Shown: positions 58,513 to 64,000 of the stretch, piece after piece | Layout of the letters: each line of letters begins with the position of its first letter | How positions within the stretch are numbered: the first letter of the stretch is position 1 | NCBI GenBank assembly: GCA_964615095.1 | Contig: CAZTPX010000008.1 | Span: 65,127-129,126 of the forward strand | DNA length: 64,000 nucleotides | From: JANXQG01 sp964615095 | GTDB taxonomy: Bacteria > Planctomycetota > Planctomycetia > Pirellulales > Thermoguttaceae | Direction of reading: 5' to 3' | Translations under genes and position numbers: made by a program | Notes under the pieces: generated by a model | Told to the model about the DNA's origin: nothing | Databases searched by the model: none | What the model saw: only the letters and a program-made list of their open reading frames with translations

Positions 58513-60093
58513 TCAGGGCGCGGCTGGCCCTTTGCCAGAGGCCGTCGCGTCCGAAATCGGACAGCCCAGGGCGCGATACAGGCGGAACTGCCATTCGTCA
58601 TAGTCGCCCACGGCGCGGAGATACTCGCGGCGGCTTTGGTCGAGCGCCTGGATCGACTGCAAGACCTCCAGCGGCAAGCCCTGGCCGCCGCGGATTCGCG
58701 CCAGGTTTCGCTGGTACGAATCGCCCGCCACGCGGATCCCCGACTCGGCCACGACGATCTGCCCGCGGAGCGACGTGGACTGGGCATGCGCCTCGACGAT
58801 CTCGCGGGCGACCTGGTCCGTCATGCGGGCCTGCACGAGCCTGGCCTGCTCCAACCGCGAACGGGCCCCTTCGCGGGCGGCCGCTTCTCCGAAACCGAAA
58901 TTGCGAAGCTGCCAATAGGCCGTGGCGTCGAAATCGAATCGCCCGCGGAAGTCGGTTACCGTCGATCCCGGCCCGCCGCCAAATCCGCTTTGGTTCACGT
59001 CAACCAATAGGTTAGGCAGGACCGGCGCGTAGCGTTCTCGATCCAATCGTCCCACGGCTTCGGCGACCATGTGATGGCTCTCGGCCAGCTCGGGGCGGTG
59101 CGAGAGGCCGTCGGCGATGAGTTGGGCCGCCGCCGCCTCGCGGGAAACGAGCTCGATCGGCACGAGCGTCGGTTCCTCGGGCACCAGCAGGCACGGAGCC
59201 GGCAAGTGGAGCAATTCCACCAGGCGGGCCGATGCAAGTTGGGCCTGCACCATCGCCTGCGCCAGGGCGTTGCGGCGCGCGGCCAATTCCGTTTGCGCAC
59301 GGTCGGCGTCGGCCTGCGCCCCTTGCCCGCTGCGGGCGAAGGCGGCTGTCAAGTCGGCAAGCTGTTCCGCATGGCTAAGCGTCTCCTGGGCAATGGATTG
59401 CTGTTGAAACGCCCGCAGGAGATCGAGGTAGGCCACGGCCACGTAGAGGAGGAAGTCGTGGGTGGTTGCCTTGGCCGCGTCCTGTCGGGCGGCGACCTGC
59501 TGGCCGGCGATGTGCGGCTGAAAGACCGCGTCGGCCAGCGCGAACTTGGCCGACACGCCGGGAATCCCCGGCGCGCCGCCGCCCACGGCATACATCCCCA
59601 GTCCGGCTTCGAGCGCCGAACGGTTGGCCACGGTGATGGTGCCGTCGCTGTTCTGCAACGGCCCGTCGTGGTTCTGGTAGTTGATGCCGGCTTGTATTGA
59701 GGGCAGCCATAGGACCCTGGCCCCCTGCAACTGCGCGAAGGCCTCGCGGATCTGCTCGTTGGCGAAGGCCACTTGGGGATTCTGGCCCGAGACGAGTGCC
59801 AGTGCCCTGGCAAAGTTGATGACTTGCGTATTTTCCGCCGGGGCTAGCACTTGTGGCAGGATAGGCCCGGTGGGCAGAGGAGGATTGATAACCTCTCCGC
59901 TCTGCGCGGGCGCGAGGCCAGTAGCGCGGTTATCGCCTGCCTCGGGGGCAATCGTGCGCAAGCCGGTTATCGGGCCTTGCGCCTGCGCGGGAGAGCTCGC
60001 GGTAGTTAAGGCGAGGAGAGTTAGTAGTGCAAGGCAGGCGGACAGGCCGGCGCGCCATTCCTCGGATCCCATCGTCGCATTTTTACTTGCCAT
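58513..60093 (-). CDS. TolC-family outer membrane efflux protein
   Basis: 526-aa protein, start at the ATG at 60093 with GAGAG 5 bases upstream (starts at 60114 and 60072 are alternatives). Signal peptide CLALLTLLALTTASSPAQAQ; two OEP repeats: INFARALALVSGQNPQVAFANEQIREAFAQLQGARVLWLPSIQAGINYQNHDG and SHRPELAESHHMVAEAVGRLDRERYAPVLPNLLVDVNQSGFGGG, ending LEVLQSIQALDQSRREYLRAVGDYDEWQFRLYRALG. Third gene after the second RND permease and adaptor on the same strand, separated from the adaptor by a 320-bp gap, so probably the outer-membrane component of that pump. Confidence 0.9.
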   Translation of the reverse strand: MASKNATMGSEEWRAGLSACLALLTLLALTTASSPAQAQGPITGLRTIAPEAGDNRATGLAPAQSGEVINPPLPTGPILPQVLAPAENTQVINFARALALVSGQNPQVAFANEQIREAFAQLQGARVLWLPSIQAGINYQNHDGPLQNSDGTITVANRSALEAGLGMYAVGGGAPGIPGVSAKFALADAVFQPHIAGQQVAARQDAAKATTHDFLLYVAVAYLDLLRAFQQQSIAQETLSHAEQLADLTAAFARSGQGAQADADRAQTELAARRNALAQAMVQAQLASARLVELLHLPAPCLLVPEEPTLVPIELVSREAAAAQLIADGLSHRPELAESHHMVAEAVGRLDRERYAPVLPNLLVDVNQSGFGGGPGSTVTDFRGRFDFDATAYWQLRNFGFGEAAAREGARSRLEQARLVQARMTDQVAREIVEAHAQSTSLRGQIVVAESGIRVAGDSYQRNLARIRGGQGLPLEVLQSIQALDQSRREYLRAVGDYDEWQFRLYRALGCPISDATASGKGPAAP

Positions 60094-60413
60094 GCGAACT
60101 CTCGATTTAGCCACGCATTGTTCCTGGCATCTGCGCTCGGTTGCCGAAGACCGTCCGGCGCCGCACTCGCGCCCATTGCAGGCAGTCGGTGGTGTGTATC
60201 AGGGATTTTCGGCATGGCTCCCGTCGTTACATCAGGAAAAGACCGCAAATCCGTTATGAGCGGCGTATTCTGCGCATTTAACTTTGGGCAGGTGTAGCCG
60301 TTCACCTTATATTTCGCCAAAAGTATCCTGCGGCACATGTTTTGGCGAAACATAACATGTCAAAAGTCGTTAAAACCGTCCTTGCGGCGCCGGTTTTGAC
60401 GGAATAAAACCAG
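60094..60413. other. Spacer between adaptor and TolC genes
   Basis: 320 bp. The frame 60021-60353 is open but has no domain. A short inverted repeat TTTTGGCG...CGCCAAAA-like (atttcgccaaaag / ttttggcgaaac near 60310-60355) is present and could be a terminator or promoter element. Nothing else recognised. Confidence 0.45.
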
Positions 60414-61901
60414 CTACCGCATTGCAAAAGGCTCGACGTGCAGTCCCTCCTGGAGCGCGGCGGTTGGCGATTGCACAACCACGTCGTCCTCCTTCAGACC
60501 GGATAGCACCTCCACCTCGTTGCCCGATTGGAGCCCCAACGTGATCGCAATCCGTGCCGCCTTGCCATCTTTGGCAACCCAACAGAAGGCTTCCTTGCCC
60601 TGGCGAACAATCGCGGGAAGAGGAAGGACAAAGACATTGGGCCGTTCCTGGAGCACGATGTGCGCGGTAGCATACATGCCCGGCCGCAGCAGGCCGCCGG
60701 GATTGGGCAGATCCAATTCCGTGCGCAAGGTCCGATTGGCGCCCAGGAGCCAACTTGTCCGCGCCACCTTGCCATCCACGATCCGGTCGGGAAGGGCCTG
60801 AACGCTCACCGATCCGTCGTGCCCGGCCTCGATCCAGGGCGAGTCCATCTCGGGAACGTCGACGAAGATGCGGACCATGTCGGCGCGGGCCACGGTCAAG
60901 AGCGGTTTGGCGATGGCCGTGCTGGCCGGCTGGACGAAGTCGCCGCGGACGACGTTGCGTTGCGTCACGATCCCGGCATAGGGGGCGCGAATTTGCGTGT
61001 ACTGGAGCAGGGCCTTCACGCGCGAGACGTCGGCCTGCGCGCTGGTGCGGCGCGCGCGGGCCACGGCTTCCGCGGCCTTGGCCTTGGCAACGTCCGCCTG
61101 GCCTTGGGCAACGCTGGCCTTGGCCGACTGGACCTTGGCGAGGGCCTCGTCGCATGCCGCCTCGGCGGCCTTGAGCGAGTCGCGAGTCTCTTCTTCAAGT
61201 TTCTGATCCAGGGAGCCGCCTTTGACGAGCTGGCTGATTCGCGCATACTGCGATTGCCAGCGCGTACGGTCTGCGTTGGCGCGGGCAGCGCCAGCCTCGG
61301 CCGCATCCACATTCGCCTGGGCGGTTGCCACGGCCGCATCGGCCGCCGGGACTGCCGCCTGGGCCAACTCGATTTCGGCAGCCGCCTGGATCAGCACCGC
61401 CTCCTTCTGCCGCAGCTCGTCTTGCAACTCTGGGATGGACAGGTCCACCAGCAGTTGATTGGCCTCGACACGGTCGCCAATGTCCACGTGGATCTTCTCC
61501 ACGTAGGCGGGCAACTTGGCGAACAAGGGCGTTTGCTCGAATGCCTCGATCTGACCCGGCTGCACGCACTCCAGGCGAAGTGTCTTCCGCACGGGTCGAG
61601 CGGCCGCCACGCGCAAAGGGGCAGCCGAAGACGACGATTGCTGAGATTGACCGGGAGAGGGCCGGTTGCAACCAGCGAGAGCCAGCAGCGTAATGAGTAG
61701 GGCCACACGGGCAAAAAATCCGAAATTCGAAGCATGAACTCCGAAAGAAATCGAAAGCCGAAAAGAAGGAAGTTCCAAAACGGCCGTTTCGGTAGGTTCC
61801 AAAACGGCCGTTTCGATCCTTGAAACTGTCCGCTTTGAATTTGTTTCGGATTTCAAATTTGAAAATTCGTATTTCTTCTCGGATGGATAGGTGCCTATCA
61901 T
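60414..61901 (-). CDS. RND periplasmic adaptor, N-terminus altered by repeat
   Basis: 495-aa frame from the ATG at 61901, which lies one base after the stop of the permease gene (TAACATG). A lipoprotein signal FFARVALLITLLALAGC sits only at about residues 62-79. The residues before it (about 10-60, such as EFSNLKSETNSK and LSISFGVHASNFG) are translated dispersed repeat, including a tandem TAVLEPTE/TAVLELPS block. The rest is a standard adaptor: alpha-hairpin with many Ala/Gln, barrel-sandwich (APYAGIVTQRNVVRGDFV), beta-barrel (LRPGMYATAHIVL) and membrane-proximal domain. No in-frame start lies between the repeat and the signal except GTG in ARV, which would give an unusually short n-region. 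Works with the RND permease and TolC protein. Confidence 0.88.
   Translation of the reverse strand: MIGTYPSEKKYEFSNLKSETNSKRTVSRIETAVLEPTETAVLELPSFRLSISFGVHASNFGFFARVALLITLLALAGCNRPSPGQSQQSSSSAAPLRVAAARPVRKTLRLECVQPGQIEAFEQTPLFAKLPAYVEKIHVDIGDRVEANQLLVDLSIPELQDELRQKEAVLIQAAAEIELAQAAVPAADAAVATAQANVDAAEAGAARANADRTRWQSQYARISQLVKGGSLDQKLEEETRDSLKAAEAACDEALAKVQSAKASVAQGQADVAKAKAAEAVARARRTSAQADVSRVKALLQYTQIRAPYAGIVTQRNVVRGDFVQPASTAIAKPLLTVARADMVRIFVDVPEMDSPWIEAGHDGSVSVQALPDRIVDGKVARTSWLLGANRTLRTELDLPNPGGLLRPGMYATAHIVLQERPNVFVLPLPAIVRQGKEAFCWVAKDGKAARIAITLGLQSGNEVEVLSGLKEDDVVVQSPTAALQEGLHVEPFAMR
61720..61880. repeat. Dispersed repeat and 24-bp tandem duplication inside adaptor 5' end
   Basis: Contains phrases of the ttcgaatttcgg family (near 61718-61735 and 61840-61875) and, at about 61768-61815, two units of a 24-bp tandem repeat with palindromic core AAACGGCCGTTT. 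Confidence 0.75.
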
Positions 61902-61902
61902 G

Positions 61903-64000
61903 TTATCGTGCCTCAGGAGCGGCGGTAGGGGTGAAATATGCGCTTCGGGGGTCATCGGGATCGAGCGATGCCGATGCGGTCGCGGCTCGCGACTGCACCA
62001 AGGCGAACACCGCAGGAAGCACGAACAGCGTGGCTGCCGTGGCGGCCGCCAGCCCACCGATGACGGCTCGGCCTAAGGGGGCGTTCTGCTGCCCGGATTC
62101 GCCCACGGCCAGCGCCATGGGCAACATCCCCGCCATCATGGCGCAGGTGGTCATGAGGATGGGGCGCAGCCGGCTCCCCGCGCCCTCGACCGCGGCGCCC
62201 AGAGCCGGTTGTCCCTCGCGTCGCCGACTCTCGGCAAAGGTCACCAACAGGATCGCATTGGCCATTGCCACGCCCACGGCCATGATCGCGCCAATGAAGG
62301 ACTGGATATTCAACGTCGTGCGCGTCAGGTAGAGCATCACGGCTACCCCGGCAATGGCCGCAGGGGCTGTGGAGACGGTGACGAGCGACAGCCGCAACGA
62401 CTGAAAATTGGCCGATAGAAGGAGGAAAATGACGACAATCGCCAGCCCCAAACCAATGCCCAGACCGCTGAGCATCTCGCCGAGTGGCGGAATCTGGCCG
62501 CGGACCTCCACTTTGACACCGGGGGGCGGATCGCCGGCCCGCCGCAGGGCCGCCGACACCTGCCGCGACGCGGAACCGAGGTCAGTGCCGGCGATGTTCG
62601 CCGTCATGCTCACCTGCCGTTTCATGTTGTAACGGTCGATTTCGCCGGGCATGGTTCCCCTGGAGACGGCGGCCACGTCGCGCAGCAGAACCTGGCCGGC
62701 GGCATTCTGTTTCACGGGGAGCATCTTCAAATCGGCGATAGAGCCTATGGGCGCGATCCCTTTGGGCGAGCGCACGATCGGGCGTGGCACTTCCACCTGC
62801 ACTTGATAGCCGATGCCCGTCTTCGGATCGGCCCAATAATTGGGAACGGTGAAGCGGCTCGATGAGGTGGCTTCCGCCAACGACCGGGCCACGTCGCTGG
62901 GCGTGACGTTGACCGTTCCCGCCTTCTTGCGGTCAACGTCAACCTGGACCGTCGGATAGTCCAGCGACTGCACGACCTGGAGATCCTGCAGTCCGGGCAA
63001 CTCGCGCATTTCGTCCATCAGCCGCGCAGCGTAAGGGCGGGTCTCGGCAAAATCGGGTCCGTTAACCGCGACCTCCACGGGCGTGGGCGAGCCGAAGCTC
63101 ATGACCTCATTGACGATGTCGGCCGGTTCGAAGGAGAACTGTACGCCAGGCATGGCCTGCGAGAGCCGCCCCCGCAGTTCCTCTTTGAGCCGCTCGATGC
63201 GGATGCCGCTTTCCCTCTTCAAGGCCACCCACATGACGGCGTCTTCCGGCCCTCGCATCCACTGAAAAACCGCATTGATCGGGTAGCTGGAACCGATCGT
63301 GCCCAAATAGCCCAGGCTCGTCTCCACGTTGTCGGCGCCCGCCGTCTCGCGGATGACCACCAGCGTCTGCAGGGCAATTCGTTCAGTTTGCTCGATGTCG
63401 GTTCCATCCGGGGCGCGGATGCGAAGGCGGAACTGGCCCGTATCGATCGTGGGGAAAATCTCCGTGCCCAATCGTACACCCAGCCCCCAGATGATGGCCA
63501 AAGATGCCGCGAGATAGGCGGCCAGGACACGCCAGCGGAAGCGAACGAACCAGACCAGCAGCTTCTCATAACGCTGACGGAAGCGGTCGAAAGAACCGGC
63601 ACCCATGGCCCGGGAGCGAACGTGGGAGGGAAGACGCGGAGACGCGGAGACGCGGAGACTGTCCGGCGTTTTGTCTCCCCGCGTCTCTCCCTCTTCTTGC
63701 GGGCTGTGCGAATTCCGCAACAACCAGACGGAAAGGACGGGGACGAACGTGCTGGACAACAAGTAGGACGCCACCATCGAGAACCCGACGGCCAGCGACA
63801 ATGGCACGAACATCGCCCGCGGCGCGCCCTGCATGAAGAACGACGAAATGAACACGGCCAGGATGCAGACCATCGCCAGCAGACGCGGGACGGCGGTCTG
63901 CGCATTTCCCAGCCGCACAGCCCGGGCAATCGACGGCGCGCTGCGCATCTGCGTGTGGATGTTCTCGATCTCCACGGTCGCCTCGTCCACGAGAATGCCG
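61903..64000 (-). CDS. RND-family efflux permease (partial, runs off window)
   Basis: The C-terminal 699 or so residues of an RND pump; the 5' end lies beyond 64000, where the frame stays open. It begins in the GILVDEATVEIENIHTQMRS block, so about the first third is missing. Contains the TM4-TM6 region, second periplasmic loop, second TM7-TM12 set and the C-terminal tail SASLDPDDPRSAYFTP, which shares the DPDD tail with the other permease. A repeat-derived insertion lies around 63610-63715. Translation of the adaptor is coupled through TAACATG. Different from the 50419 copy, so this is a second pump. Confidence 0.93.
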   Translation of the reverse strand, partial: GILVDEATVEIENIHTQMRSAPSIARAVRLGNAQTAVPRLLAMVCILAVFISSFFMQGAPRAMFVPLSLAVGFSMVASYLLSSTFVPVLSVWLLRNSHSPQEEGETRGDKTPDSLRVSASPRLPSHVRSRAMGAGSFDRFRQRYEKLLVWFVRFRWRVLAAYLAASLAIIWGLGVRLGTEIFPTIDTGQFRLRIRAPDGTDIEQTERIALQTLVVIRETAGADNVETSLGYLGTIGSSYPINAVFQWMRGPEDAVMWVALKRESGIRIERLKEELRGRLSQAMPGVQFSFEPADIVNEVMSFGSPTPVEVAVNGPDFAETRPYAARLMDEMRELPGLQDLQVVQSLDYPTVQVDVDRKKAGTVNVTPSDVARSLAEATSSSRFTVPNYWADPKTGIGYQVQVEVPRPIVRSPKGIAPIGSIADLKMLPVKQNAAGQVLLRDVAAVSRGTMPGEIDRYNMKRQVSMTANIAGTDLGSASRQVSAALRRAGDPPPGVKVEVRGQIPPLGEMLSGLGIGLGLAIVVIFLLLSANFQSLRLSLVTVSTAPAAIAGVAVMLYLTRTTLNIQSFIGAIMAVGVAMANAILLVTFAESRRREGQPALGAAVEGAGSRLRPILMTTCAMMAGMLPMALAVGESGQQNAPLGRAVIGGLAAATAATLFVLPAVFALVQSRAATASASLDPDDPRSAYFTPTAAPEAR
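63615..63715. repeat. In-frame repeat insertion in RND permease (GACGCGGA units)
   Basis: Tandem GAGACGCG units at 63632-63660 (three or more copies of a 9-bp phrase gacgcggag) and an inverted counterpart at about 63685-63710 (gtctccccgcgtctctccc). On the coding strand it adds residues such as SLRVSASPRLPS between two otherwise conserved parts. Confidence 0.75.

Noticed and set aside
58260..58787. 175-residue minus-strand frame over the end of the second TolC gene
   Set aside because: It is the translation of the two palindromic repeats plus a shadow of the TolC gene.

Overview
The window looks like a chromosomal segment of a planctomycete, most likely of the order Pirellulales (inference from gene families; no phylogeny was run). 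Supporting signs are a Cys/Tyr/Thr/Val-rich YTV-type envelope protein, a PEP-CTERM protein with an FGE/SUMF1 fold, an outer-membrane BamA homologue with a long low-complexity insert, RND/TolC efflux modules with variant N-termini, many sigma-54 and two-component regulators, and intergenic DNA packed with long palindromic repeat families. The DNA is GC-rich and diderm envelope genes dominate.

Layout. 1-10 kb: M28 peptidase, exported hypothetical, acylphosphatase, ABC-2 permease, sigma-70 factor (tail to tail with the permease), NifA-like sigma-54 activator, AAA+ ATPase. 10-16.3 kb: BamA, tRNA-Arg(UCG), YTV protein, OmpR-type response regulator. 16.3-24 kb: accessory zone with an 11-bp repeat array, a truncated repeat-domain gene, a ParDE-type toxin-antitoxin pair and a type I restriction-modification remnant (hsdR, hsdM, ORF6N fragment, no hsdS seen). 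24-35 kb: clan-A glycosidase, two response regulators (one HD-GYP), PEP-CTERM FGE-like protein, GH36 alpha-galactosidase-like enzyme, right-handed beta-helix protein. 35-38 kb: TPR protein, a Gly/Tyr-rich exported TPR-tail protein, TauE/SafE plus DUF1634 pair. 38-50 kb: TolC protein, a CsrA-BON fusion, small response regulator, two small exported proteins (one PRC-barrel), two more Gly/Tyr-rich TPR-tail paralogues, and an NtrC/NtrB-like two-component pair. 50-64 kb: RND permease and adaptor, porin O/P-like protein, Cys-rich exported protein, then on the minus strand a second RND permease (cut by the window edge), adaptor and TolC protein.

The most notable signal is a putative sigma-54 regulon. 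Three promoters have near-consensus -24/-12 elements (42673-42688 minus, 43624-43639 minus, 50191-50207 plus). Each has two upstream 14-bp dyads of the form GTC[C/G]-N6-[N][A/G]AC. The dyads start 31 or 32 bp apart and the nearer one lies 99 or 100 bp from the -24 element. The targets are two small exported proteins and an RND efflux permease, and the NtrC-type regulator and its kinase lie between them, divergent from the permease. This suggests an envelope-stress or efflux circuit controlled by that two-component system.

A second theme is repeat DNA. Almost every spacer above about 150 bp carries a long inverted repeat (arms 15-38 bp). Several repeat families also occur inside reading frames: in hsdM, in the second RND permease, and between the start codon and the lipoprotein signal of both RND adaptors.
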